From: Anisodus tanguticus
Taxonomy: Eukaryota; Streptophyta; Magnoliopsida; Solanales; Solanaceae
Direction of reading: 5' to 3'
Assembly (NCBI GenBank): GCA_034509755.1
Contig: CM067541.1
Coordinates: 794,001 to 858,000 of the forward strand
DNA length: 64,000 nt
Position 1 is the first letter of the stretch. Each line of letters begins with the position of its first letter. The notes below the pieces were generated by a model that searched no databases, was not told the DNA's origin, and saw only the letters and a program-made list of their open reading frames with translations. This document shows positions 20,786 through 32,820 of this stretch, in pieces. The position numbers and the translations under genes were made by a program.

Positions 20786-23700
20786 ATGTCTTCCCCCACA
20801 AATTCCGGTTCATCCACTGGCACACTTGACAACCCCTCTCAACGTTCAGTATCTTCTTTTCATCCGGCATTCGCCGTTAACAACATCAAGAATTTTATCC
20901 CTATAATTCTTGACCAAGAAGACTGTCAATATTCCATGTGGATGGAACTATTCTACATTCATGCATGTGCATACAACGTGCTCGATCATATTGACGAATC
21001 TGTTCCTCGTCCCACCGATGTTACAGACTCAATCTGGCGTCGTCTTGACGCCATCGTCAAACAATGGATCTATGGCACCATCTCCAAAGACTGTTGTGCA
21101 CTATCATGAAAATAGGTGCTACGGCATGTGAACTTTGGGTCCGGCTAGAAGAAATCTTTCAGGACAATAAAAATACTCGGGCCGTATATTTGGAAGAGCA
21201 ATTCAATAATACCCGCCTCGAGAATTTTAACAACATGTCCGAATATTGTAAGCAACTGAAACTCATAACCGATCAACTATCCAACGTCGGGACTTCTGTT
21301 TCAGAAACCAAGATGGTGCTTCAACTTGTTGCGGGTTTACCAAAAGGTGAATATGACACACTCGCAACAATGATTCAAAGCAAGCCGACCCTTTCCCAAG
21401 TTTCAACAAGGCACGTTCACAACTATTGTTGGAAGAAACTAGACGTGCTAAACAAGAGGAACATAATCAAAAGGCGTTAGCCGCCGACGGATGGCAACAC
21501 TGCGGCCAAGAAGAACTACCATCATCAAGATGTCCAAAGAAGAAGAAGAAGAAGAAGAAGATGTCCAAAGAAGAAGAAGAAGAAGAAGCAGCAGAAGAAG
21601 AAGAATGAAAGAATAAAGAAGAAGAAGAAGAAGAAGAAGAAGAAGAAGAAGAAGAAAAGAAGAAGAAAGAAGAAGAAGAAGAAGAAGAAGAAGAAGAAGA
21701 AGAAAAGCGAACAAAGCAACAAGAAATTGCAAAGAACAACAAAGAAGAAGATGCGCTGAAGGCAACAAAAGAAAGAAGCGGCGGCGAAGAATAATCGCAA
21801 CAAGAAGACCAAATGCTTTCGGCCAATCCCCGATCGATTTGGGCCAGGCCTACACCACCGTGAACCTTCAACGGCCGACGACAATTGGTACATGGACACG
21901 GAGCCACATCTCACCTCACCCGGTCGTCGGGTAACCTATCTCAACTACGTCGGTTAAAGTGTCCTCAATTTATTATTGTCGGCAATGGTCATCGCATTCC
22001 AATTGAAGGTTACGGTAACACACACACCAAACATCCACACCCGCCTTTCTCCCTAAACCACGTCCTATACACACCTAACATCATTAAAAACTTAATCTCG
22101 TTAGAAAATTCACTAGCAATAATTACGTGTGTCCGTCGAATTTGACCCTTTTGGTTTTTCTCGTGAAAGAACTCAATACGGGGAAAATCCTTTCACGCCA
22201 CAATAGTGTGGGAGACCTCTACCCATTCACTCAATCTTCCGCATTTGTCGACCGCAAGCACTCTATCCCTTGCGGCAATCTCTCCCTCCACTTGGCACAA
22301 CAGACTCGGACACCCCGGAGACCCGGTTTTACTTTTCTTAGGACTTCTAAGCGTATTCAATGTAATAATGGAAAAATTGCCCAACACCGTTTTTCTTGTC
22401 CACTAGGCAAACATACTCGTCTTCCATTTATGTCATCAAACAAAGTGTTACTTTTTCTCCCTTTGATATTGTTCATGTCGATTTGTGGACATCTCCGATT
22501 GTTAGCTCTTTGGGTCATAAATTCTATCTAGTATTCTTGGATGATTTTTCACATTTTGTCCGGATTTACCCACCGAAATTCAAATCGAAGTTTTTACAAA
22601 ATTCATCGAGTTTCACAAATTCATTAAAACACAATTTGAAAAATCTATCAAATCATTCCAATGTGATAATGGACGTGAATTTAATAACTCGGCATTTCAC
22701 AATTTCTGTTCTAAACAAGGCATGGTTTTCCGTTTTTCTTGTCCCTATACTTCTTCCCAAAACGGAAAGGTGAAAGAATTATACGTACCATCAATAACAT
22801 GGTCCGCACACTTCATTTCATGCCCGCCTACCACCGCCTTTTTGGGTCTATCTTTGTCAAAATGGTAGAATCCCTTCTTAATATTTTACCAACTAGCACA
22901 CTCCAAAACAAGACCCCTACCGAAATCTTATATCGTAGGCTACCATCATATGATCACCTACGTATTTTTGGATGCTTATGCTACCCCAACATGGCCTCCA
23001 CCGCACCTCACAAACTTGCACCTCGCACTCGCCATGTGTCTTCCTTGGTCTATCTCCTAATCATCGGGGCTACTTGTGTTATGACATTGCTACTTGCAAA
23101 ATCATCGTCTCCCGTCACGTCACCTTTGACGAGACAACCTTTCCTTTTTCAAATCTCCGGAAATTTCGGACCACCGATTACATCTTTCTCGATGAACCAA
23201 GTCGTCCCCGATCATCCAAAATCTATACCAACAACAGCCCCATTGTTCCGACGATCTCGCCAGCGTCCGGCACCACCCCAACAGCTCCCTGCTCACCCCT
23301 ACGCCCCCGGTCGAGTCACCGAAACCGGTCCGGTGAACCGCGCCCACCGATCCGAACCGGTGGACCTGAAGAACCTCCCGGCCCCGACCCACCGCCACCG
23401 CCGTCTCTCCGTATGGAGACTCGTGCACAACACGGGATCTTCAAACCCAAGGTTCACTTCAATCTCTCCACACAAACCTTATCACCCATTCCAAAAAATC
23501 CAAAACTAGCCAAACCGGACCCAAATTGGAATGCGGCCATGTGCGAGGAATTTAACGCTTTAACCAAGCGAACACTTGGGATTTGGTACCTAGACCCGAA
23601 GGTGTGAATGTTATCCGGTGTATGTGGCTATTTCGGCACAAGTTCGAGACAGTGGTGACTTAGAGAGGTATAAGGCAAGACTAGTCGCCAATGGCACTAA

Positions 23701-24990
23701 TCGCAGGAGGGTATTGATTGTGGTGAGACATTCGATCCGGTTGTTAAACCGGCCACTATTCGGATTGTTCTCGGTATTGCTATGGGCATGCATTGGCCGA
23801 TTCATCACTTGATGTCAAGAATGCATTCCTTCATGGGGATTTGAAAGAGATCGTGTACATGCATCGACCTCACGGCTTTGTTCATCCGGCGACTCCGCGA
23901 TTTGTGTGTCGTCTCGGGAAGTCATTGTATGGATTGAAACAGCACCCCGCGCTTGGTATGATCGTTTTGGCAGTATCTTTTGCAGATTGGTTTTGTATGT
24001 AGCAGGTGTGATAACTCTCTCTTCACTTTTCACCGAGGTAGCAAAGACCGCATATTTGCTATTATATGTCGATGACATTGTTCTTACCGCCTCATCCGAC
24101 GGTTTGAAGAATGAAATCATTGCTCTACTCAAAACCGAATTTGCTATGACCGACTTGGGCAAGCTAAGTTATTTTTTGGGTATATCGGTAACCAGATCTG
24201 CACCACTATGTTCCTATGCCGGCGTAAGTATGCGAAGAGATAGTGTACGGGGCCAAGATGGCAAATTGTAAAATTATGCCAACTCCGGTGGACTCCAAAT
24301 CCAAGCTTAGTGCCAATGACGGTGCGCCGTTTCGATCCCACTCTATATCGGAGTCTAGCGGGTGCTCTTCGATCTTACATTCACTAGGCCCGATATTACA
24401 TATGCCGTTCGGCAGGGTGTGTACGTTCATGCACGACCCCCGAGAGTCCCATTTTGCCGCCCTCAAACGTATTATCGGATACGTTAAAGGCACACTAGAC
24501 TTTGGATTACACTTATACCCCTCTCGCCCCAACCAAGTTACTTGCCTACACGGATGCAGATTGGGCGGGATGCCCGGACACACGTCGCTCCACCTCGAGG
24601 TACCGTGTATTTTTTGGGGATAATCTTATCTCATGGTCCGCCAAGAGGCGAGGCCACACTATCCCGTTCGAGTGCCGGCGAGAATATCGCGGTGTTGCTA
24701 ATGTAGTTCCGAGATCCGTGGCTCCGAAATCTTCTTTTAGAGCTCCGGTGACCACTCCGCAAGGCGTCTATAGTCTATTGTGACAACATATCGCCATCTA
24801 TATGTCTCATAATCCGGTCCAACATCGGCGGACTAAGCATATTGAGATGGATATCCACTTTGTGCGAGAGAAGGTTGCCGTGGTCGTGTCAAAATATTAC
24901 ACGTGCCTTCCTCTTATCGTATGAGACATCTTCACAAAGGGACTACCGCGACAGCTCTTCACCGACTTCCGATCCAGCCTTAGCGTTCGG
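20786..24990 (+). pseudogene. Copia B gag-pol polyprotein, heavily frameshifted
   Basis: Gag starts at 20786 (MSSPTNSGSS, then NNIKNFIPIILDQED) and shifts frame near 21090. An AAG expansion occupies 21536-21780. A protease fragment with the ATSHLT-like THLTRSSG site lies near 21900, where the Asp-Thr-Gly is lost. Integrase pieces include HVDLWTSPIVSSLGH (about 22460) and an ERIIRTINNMVRTL region near 22770. Reverse transcriptase pieces are LDVKNAFLHGDLKE (23808), SLYGLKQ (23925) and LLLYVDDIVLTAS (24058). RNase H has YTDADWAGCPDTR (24545) and ISWSAKR. At least eight frame changes are needed to read through. Confidence 0.92.
21536..21780 (+). repeat. AAG/GAA trinucleotide expansion in Copia B gag
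   Basis: About 240 bp dominated by AAG units broken by ATGTCC, CAGCAG and CGAACAAAGC interruptions. A 12-nt phrase (GATGTCCAAAGA) flanks the first run twice, pointing to slippage plus local duplication. The minus strand gives long spurious Leu/Ser/Phe frames. Confidence 0.93.
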
Positions 24991-25017
24991 CCTCCTCCCG
25001 CTCCGTCTGAGGGGGAG

Positions 25018-25224
25018 TATTAGCGAATATTCTCCGAATATTCTCTGTATATTTTGTAATTATGATAGATGTATATTTAAGGTAACGTAGGATTCTAATT
25101 GTATTAGGAATCAACCTTTGTAAGGTAAGTTAGGATTCATACCATATTAGGAATCAACCTTTGTACAGCTATATATATTGTGAATAATGAAAGGAATCCC
25201 CAAGGGAAATTATTCCAACTTTCA
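25018..25224 (+). repeat. Copia B 3-prime LTR
   Basis: Full 207-bp copy, TATTAGCG...CTTTCA, preceded by the polypurine tract and followed by TTATC. The first two bases are TA in both terminal copies, so the canonical TG start had already changed in the parent element. Confidence 0.95.
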
Positions 25225-25236
25225 TTATCAACACAG

Positions 25237-25587
25237 GAAAAATTAATAGGAAACTGAATGAGGACAGCAGTAGGACGTGGCCGGAGTGGTTGTCCGGTGG
25301 AGATAGGAAACTGCTGCAGTGATCAACGGTGACGGCGGATGTGGTGGTGGTGGCGGCAGACAGGAGCGGAGACTACAAGACGGTGGCTGAGGCAGTAGCA
25401 AAAGCACCTGAAAAGAGCAGCAAGAGGTATGTGATCAGAATAAAGGCAGATGTGTATAGGGAAAATGTGGAGGTGCCAAAGAAAAAGAAGAAGATAATGT
25501 TTATGGGAGATGGTAGAGAGAATACTATTATTACTGCAAGCAGAAATGTCAAAGATGGTAGCAATACTTTCCATTCTGCCACTGTTG
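25237..25587 (+). pseudogene. Pectinesterase pseudogene exon 2
   Basis: The exon reads GKINRKLNEDSSRTWPEWLS, then GGDRKLLQ, a TGA where Ser is expected, then STVTADVVVVAADRSGDY and TVAEAVAKAPEKSSKRYVIR, ADVYREN and IMFMGDGRENTIITASRN. This is the linker and N-terminal part of the catalytic beta-helix. The acceptor AG (25235-25236) is only 12 nt from the end of Copia B. A GTAAGT donor follows at 25588. Confidence 0.95.
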
Positions 25588-27312
25588 GTAAGTTCATTAA
25601 ATTTAGTCATAATTACCTTTTCTTTTTACTATATCATTGAGTGCATTTGTATTTTTCAATAACTACTAGTCTTTTCTTTTGAGTGGAAGATCTATCAAAA
25701 ATAATTTTTTTATCCTATAAATATAGAGATAAGATTTTTGTACGTCGTATCCTTCTCAAACCAAACTTGTGAAACTATTATTGTTGCTTTGAGCACTTAA
25801 TGGTTAGGTTTTAATGCTTGAACCCTCAAATTTCCTCCTAATTATTTGTCCGAGTAGACTATTGCTTCAAGTTAACATGAATTCATAGTTGTTACATAGA
25901 GAGACTAGTGAAAATTATTCTCCTGTAAATTTCTGATTCCATCACTAAACACTTCGTAGTCATACTAATAAAATTGCTTATTGCAAGAAACTTCAATGAT
26001 TAATCAGCGTAGCTAAGAAATTCTAGAAGTATAGTAGTATTGGAATATGTAAGCCAACAACCATAGTTTAAATTTGACTCTAGTGGTGGAAAGTCGGTAA
26101 GATATAGTACTTTCTCTAGTTTATTTTATTTCCTTAATTTAAATTTTATGGTCCAAAATTAAAGGGTATATAATACATCGAGAAATATTATTTATATAAA
26201 AATATCACTTGTTAAAATATAAAATTATTGCAGTTCTTTTTAATAGTATAAAATAATTAAAAAAATAAATGAGTTAAATTAAAACGGAGAGTTGCATGTG
26301 GCAAAGGTGTAGTGTGCTGGAACTTTTTGTTATTTTCCTTGCACGTGAAGGAAAATTAGATTTTGAAAGTATGGTTCATCTATCCGAATACGTATCATAG
26401 GCTTATTCTTTACGATTTCCCAGAAAATAATATAAGATGTTCCAAGCCTGAACGGCCTGTGTTAGGTCATGCTCGATCCAAATGAATCCCACACCCATAT
26501 ATTGAGACAATGATACGTATGTGTGTATATTTGAATATTTTCTGAAACTATATAAACTTATATTAAATCCAAATTTATTATTCATCATAATATAATGGGT
26601 ATAATAATGATATCTCTCACTCATTCATATGATAAGGTTTGATCAATATTTATATTTAATATTTCTGTCTATTTTAATTTAATATGAGTAGTATTCTGTA
26701 CATGCGACTGCGATGGAGTAATATTCTCCTTTTTCAGAAGAAAAAACAAGGGGGGTTGGTCTGCTGGGGCGATCACTACAATTTGGCTGTTTTCTTTGAT
26801 TAGGCTTAATAAAATGGATTGAAGGAACAGTGTCTTTGCATGATACAACTTATAAACATTGACGGTATGAATTTTTCTTATTAAGTTGATATATTTCATT
26901 CATTTTTTTGTAATGTGTTACCTTTCTCATTTTCCAGGTTATTTACTTATTATAAACATAATTTATCTTTTAGTTGACTCGACAATTTAATTTCTTTTTT
27001 ATATCTTTAGATATACAAATTAAACTCTTCTGCGCTAACACGACAAAAAGCTATGCTCTCTTTTGTAGTCAATATTTTCCCCTTCAAAATAACGTCATTT
27101 GTCTCAAAGAAAAACGAAAAAAGTGAATAAAAACAAAGCTTTTTAACCGTGCTTGTTTTATGTATTAATGAGTACAATGGATTTTGAAAGAACTGAAATT
27201 TATATAGCGGCCCAACTTGTTTGATACTAAAGCATAGTCATTGTTATTATTATTGTGTCACACATTCATATCACTTGCACAAATTAATTTGTTATTAATT
27301 CTAACATTGCAG
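25588..27312 (+). other. Intron 2 of the pectinesterase pseudogene
   Basis: 1.7 kb of AT-rich sequence between GTAAGT and TTGCAG. I see no further element with clear ends. A stretch around 26110-26290 is vaguely MITE-like. Confidence 0.7.
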
Positions 27313-27511
27313 CCGCTGTGGGAGAGGGATTCTTGGCGAGAGAACATTCGAAAACACAGCAGGACCCGAAAAACACCAAGCAGTGGGACTTCGGGTGGCG
27401 GCGGATTTATCCGCCTTCTACCGATGCGACATGCTAGGTTACCAAGACACCCTCTACGTCCACTCCAACCGTCAATTCTTCGTCCAATGCTTCATTTCAG
27501 GCACAGTTGAT
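27313..27511 (+). pseudogene. Pectinesterase pseudogene exon 3, first part
   Basis: AAVGEGFLARE is followed by a 4-nt deletion, then FENTAGPEKHQAVGLRV, DLSAFYRCDMLGYQDTLYVH and RQFFVQCFISGTVD. QDTL carries one catalytic Asp, and the final D is the second, belonging to DFIFG. The exon is cut at this codon by Copia C. TTGAT at 27507-27511 is the left target duplication. Confidence 0.95.
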
Positions 27512-28657
27512 TGTTGGAAATTTGCCTTTGGCGGGGAGGTGCGTCCACCCATGTTTAATGAATTAAACACTAGTGTTCCGCATGTTGGAGGCTTTGTCTC
27601 TTCACACATGCATAATCTACTAAGTGAGTAGATGACCGTAGGGCCAAGGATCGTCAAATTTCGTTGAGAAATGAAAGAGATATTGGTCCACGAAGTAAGG
27701 TGTTTGAGGCATGGAAATGTGGTGTGGGACAAATCTACCACATCGGTGGAAAAATGAAGAATTGCACTCTTTATAAGTCTCTAAAGTGGTAAAGGGTTTG
27801 GGACCCCAAGGGGTATCCCATGTGTTTAAAGGAGGGAGGACCTAGATGTGCTTGGGTTCAAGGCTAAGCCCATACGAGCACCGCCGCCGCCCGCCCATCC
27901 GGGCTGCGGGGACTTTCTGATATTATCTTTTTGGACCCCAAATTGCTTAATATTTACAGTTTGGTCCCTAGAGTTTCTGGAAAGTACCGTTTGGACTGTT
28001 TTTTGGAGCATTAACCAACCATTACTTGGATGTTAACTACTCCATAAACTGCCCTCCTTCATGACCATAAATCAGCCTCTCTAATGCCATTAACAACCCT
28101 TCTAATGACTATTTACAGCCATGTTTGTGGCAGTTGAGGAGTCCCTCCTCCATGCTATATATTGATGCCTTTTGGCTCAATTGTGTTGGACATACATACA
28201 CGAAAATAGCAGCACAAAACAGTGACAAAAAACAGTGAGCAAACACACACATATACACAAGATATACACAACAGAGACAATAACGTTGGACGAAAACAGA
28301 AACTCTTCCTTCCTTTTACATATCTTCAGCAAGTCGATTCATATTTGTTTTCTTCGTCAGACTCAACCTATTTGCTTTGTAGTGTTGAGATTAAAGTGTT
28401 GTTTTATCTTGGGAGACTATTGCCCATTAACTTAAAAGCATATATACGGGGCAATCTTGTCTTAAGGACAGAGTGCAATCACTCGACTCAACACACAACA
28501 TTGTAACCATCTAGATTTGGTGTTTCTTGATTTCAGGTTATCAAGATTCAACATTCAACAACTTTGCGGCAATTTTGAAGATTGACTATTTAGTTATTCT
28601 TTCGAACACTTGTAATATTTATTTACTTCCCGTACTGCTTTACAATAGCAACCAACA
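27512..28657 (+). repeat. Copia C 5-prime LTR
   Basis: 1146 bp. It contains a CTATATATTGATGC TATA-like box near 28155, a CGCCGCCGCCCGCCC patch near 27885, and ends GCAACCAACA. Confidence 0.92.
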
Positions 28658-31600
28658 ATTAAGACAAGATTGTATTGTAAGAGTATTAGTGTTCGAAATA
28701 TGTCGGTCAAAAGTTGTGTGACCAAATCTGGATATGGCTGTGGTTTTCTGCTTGAAAACAGTGATGATGATGTTGTTGAAGTTCAACGTGTATATGGTGT
28801 CACCGCTCCTGAGAGTGGTGGGAACAAGCGCTCACGAGAGACTGAGGATGTCAACTGGGACAAGAGGAGAAGGCTGAAGATGTGGTTCTATCTTGCAGCA
28901 GAAGGCCTATATCTGTCCGAGACAAAGGATCCGAATTATGGTAAGGAGGAAATGGACACTCAGTCTGATGAAGTGACTGAAGTGGGCCAGAATCCGAAAT
29001 TGGGATAAGTTATTTTCTTCCTTGTCAAGAATAAAGATTAAATGATGTCTGATTAAAAAAGGACTTAAAGTAAGGAGGAATATGAAAATATTTTCACTAA
29101 ATAATTTATATTCCTTACGCTTTAAAATCAGAAATTTAATCTCTTCTTCTTTCCCGTTTAAAGATTGGATTTTGTAAACGACTTAAAAAGATCTGTTCTT
29201 TTAAGTATAATTATTAAAAGTGTGTAAAGTATGTTCGCACATACGAGGGAGAAAGATCCACTAACTGTGCGAAAATTGTTACCACTCTTAAGTAAGCGCC
29301 AAGAATTGTCTGGGCACCAATCATAACGGAAGAAGTCTAAAAGCTAAAATCCTTCATAGGATGATATTGGACACTCGGTCATACAAAGCCTCCGGGCGAC
29401 TGGAGTGGGCCAAAATTCCTTTGATAGGATGATATTGGACACTCAGTCATACAAAGCCTCCGGGCGACTGGAGTGGGCCAAAATTTCTTTGATATGATGA
29501 TATTGGACACTCAGTCATACGAAGCCTACGGGGCGGCGGGTGGGGCAGAATTCATTTCATAGGAAAAGTAATGGACACCTAGTGTGGTGGGCCGAGTTTC
29601 CTGTGTCTTAAATGATCGAAGACCTAAAGAAAGGCGAAAAGAAATTGGACACTCGGGCCGCAAAGCAATCGGAGTGGGCCAGAGTATCCAGATCACATAT
29701 GATCCGGTTACGCCCTAACCATGGGCAAGAGGTTGTTCATGTGAAGCAACGCCACCTCTAAAGTAGAAGGGGTTGGAGAGGTTGTCCTCAATAGGACTTC
29801 AGGGAATGGGATCACTCCAAAATGAGGTGACACATGTCCCAAACTTGGTTTAAGGGACGTTGTTGGTCAAGCTGGTTTGAGACTAGTCCAACAGGTCTGT
29901 AATAACTAAGAATGGTACAGTATGTCTGTAGCCAAATGAATGATATATTTGTAATCCGTGCATCTATGACATCATAGATTATGACACGTTAAATAGAAAA
30001 TCATTCAAAAGCTAACGAAGTTGAGATTGTTGCCTTCTGTTGACGTAAACCCTCAAAATAAATGTGAGGTAGGCGAAGAGGCAAAATCACCTTTCCAAAT
30101 TCCGTCAAAAGAATAGCGAAAGAAGCACCGCTCCTCTAGAACTTAGTCACACCTACTTGGGTGATTTGAAGTTTATACAAAATAGAGGGGGGAGACAAGT
30201 ACGTTGTGATCTTCATTGATGATGGTACAACGTATTGTATCCTTTGTTTGTTGAAAAGCAAAGATGAAGTTGTTGAAGCGGATAAGCGCTACAAAGCAGA
30301 AGTTGAAAATCAACTAAGCCTACGGATTGAGGAATTCGTAGTGATAGAGGGGGAGAATATGAAGCATCGTTCATTAAACGACTGCTCATTACTCACCTCA
30401 GTCTAACGGTGTTAGCCAAGCGCAAACCCGTATGCCCAAATTATGTAGGGCAAGGCGATCCTTACCGCTAATGTGATTCTCAACAGAACTCCGCATAAGG
30501 CTAAGGATAACCCTCCGTGTGAGACATGAAAATGATCTCATATACAAATGTTGTGATGTGGGGTGGCTTGGTAGAAGTTGGACTACCGAAACAGGTCAAG
30601 TTGGATCTAAGACTGTAGATTGCATATCCACTGGATCTGCAAATAACAGTAGTGCTTATCGCCTCTTGGCGTCAAAGAATGCTGAATTCTTTGAAGATAA
30701 CTTTCCTTGAAAAAAAATGAGTAATTGCTCAAGGTTAACAAGAACCCGCAAGTGCCTGACTGTCCGGAACTAGACGTTCCGTATCTACAGGACTCGGAAG
30801 TTGCTGTCTATCCGGAACTTAATATTCCAGAACTATAGAACTCAAGGATTCTAGATGTTGAACCGAGACGGAGCAAAGAAGGGGACAAAGGCTTGTTCCA
30901 GTCCTTCTAGCTTGTATGGTTGAGAAGGAACCATGGACAATTAACAAATAATTGTCATCTCCAAAAGCGCTGCTTTGGAAAGAAGCTACAAAGAGAAATA
31001 GATTCCATCATATAGAACCATACTTGTGTAACGGTTGATCTTCCTCCGGGAAAAGAACATTCGGGTTGTGAAAAAGAAGATGGATCTATTGACGAGTATA
31101 AGGCCTCGACTACTTGTACATGTGCTTCCCTGTGAGTAGCTTAACATCTAGGGCCATTGCAGTCTTGCGTGGCATGGATGTTGAAACAGCCTTCCCAACC
31201 GGAGAGTTGGAAGAAGAGGATCATAGTTGGTTTGCTGGACTGTTGGGCTTCTTCCTGAACTTTCATTTTGGTCACTGAAATGTTTACATTTTGGTCCTGA
31301 AAGTTTCAGATAAAACAGAAATAATGAATCTGACCACAGAAACATTGAATCTGAAGTTAGAAAGCCAACAGTTGGAAAACCAACAGTCTGAGAGTGGAAA
31401 TTTTATTGAAACAAAATATATGGGTATCACAGATGACATCTTAGGAATTGGATTTTTAAGACATCTAACGGATTGGTCAATAGTTGACAGTCTCGTTGAA
31501 GCCACCAATGGATATGAATCATAGAACTGATTGGAATTATGGTGCACCCATAGACAAGGAGTGATATGCACAGGTCACGTGTAGTTCAATGTATTGTACA

Positions 31601-32820
31601 CACTACAACCGACCTGGTATCGGCCTACAAAGCAGATCAGTTGAACTAAGGTTCACTGATGATTTTAATAAGTGATTTTGGAAAAGGCGTTAAGTCGGAT
31701 ATGACTATATTTGAATTATTCGCTTATCTACGGATTATAGTATTCTGGATGTCCAGCGGTTCTGGGAGAACACAGTGATGCAACTGGACATCAGATCAGA
31801 AGAACACTAAAGCCACAAGTAAATGTGTATGGTGGGTCTTGGAAAATCCTCTAAGCAAACTTGCATCGGCCGATTCATGATGGAATAGGAGTTTATCGCT
31901 TTATACTAAGCATGAAAGAAGTTGAGTAACTTCACGACTCCTTAGAGGACGTCCCTTATTAGGAGAAACCCGTGCCTTCAGCAGTTATACACTGTGGCTA
32001 GCCGGTCGGCTTTAGGAAGGACACGGATGACGGCGTCTGGACATATCGTCGGGATCGTCGGAGACATAAGATCGTATGGCGCTTGATCATCACGGGGGTC
32101 ACTTCCTTGTTTACTAACTAAGGGACTACCCGGAGATCAAGTGTTCTGCCTGTATAGGGGAATGGGCTTAAAACCCAAACAATATGAACCATTGCGGTGG
32201 TAACCCAACCATACTGATTGGAGATCCCAAGAATTTGGTTCAATGGAAAAACTATGTTGCAAAAGGTTCAATTGAGCGCTTCGGTGGAAGCAAGAAGCAC
32301 TTCGGATGATGATTTCTGTACGGAAACATGAATCCAAAGTTGTTCCCGCGATAGACATTAAAGTGTTACCTGCGTGGTGGGTAAAGTTTAAGCTTCCAAA
32401 CCTTTAAACGATCCTCAAACGGTTGAGGTTAAGGTTGGGGAAACTTTTAATGATTCCTAACACTTGTGAAGTGGGGTATAGCAGGATACCTTGTAGGAGA
32501 TCACCTATTTAAGTGCGAGGAAGGCCGCCTCAAATGAACGCACTTAAGAATCCAAGTGTGTCCACGGCCACAACGGACAAAACCATAAGAATGAAAACGA
32601 ATAAGAAGAGTTATTGTGTTGGTATCATTGTCTTGGCTTACACTAAACACTGATGGTTCAAGACATCACGTTCACCGCGCAGTAAGTAAGTCCGGTGGTA
32701 TTCAACTAGGGAAGGTTCAAAACGGAAGCTACCTCTCCTGATGCAATATCTTTTCGCTGAAAGATTGCTGAAAATAGGCACCTTGTGTGTGCGCTAAAAT
32801 CTCTCTTTCATAGAGGGGGT
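28658..32820 (+). pseudogene. Copia C internal region, strongly decayed pol
   Basis: The first 350 nt hold an unrecognised 112-residue frame (28670-29008) with an acidic and basic composition. Three copies of a 68-bp repeat follow (29360-29560). Integrase remnants appear near 30200 (VIFIDDGTTY, LLKSKDEVVEA) and 30400 (PQSNGV). A reverse-transcriptase entry block (ALLWKEATKREIDSII, DLPPGKEH) lies near 30970-31060. RNase H remnants include SKKQTC, MESEFIAL near 31850 and EDVPLL..KPVPSAVIH near 31950. No frame is open for more than about 100 codons, and several domain segments are missing. Confidence 0.85.
29360..29560 (+). repeat. 68-bp tandem repeat in Copia C, about three copies
   Basis: Each unit carries GATGATATTGGACACTC, GTCATACAAAGCCTCCGGG and GACTGGAGTGGGCCAAAAT. 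The first two are nearly identical and the third is degenerate. Confidence 0.85.

Larger units (their letters stand above)
20210..25224 (+). mobile_element. Ty1/Copia retrotransposon B, in intron 1 of the pectinesterase pseudogene
   Basis: A perfect 5-bp target duplication TTATC lies at 20205-20209 and 25225-25229. Three LTR copies are present: 20210-20415, 20416-20612 and 25018-25224. A primer site TGGTATCAAGAGCC (20613-20626) follows the second, and a purine tract GAGGGGGAGT (25008-25017) precedes the last. The LTRs are identical by eye over their shared length, which implies a very young insertion, yet the coding region is full of frameshifts. The element has the same orientation as the host gene. 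The Gag sequence shows it belongs to the same broad lineage as Copia A. Confidence 0.95.

Noticed and set aside
21448..21914. Long minus-strand frames rich in Leu, Ser or Phe
   Set aside because: They are translations of the AAG repeat on the opposite strand and have no protein-like composition.
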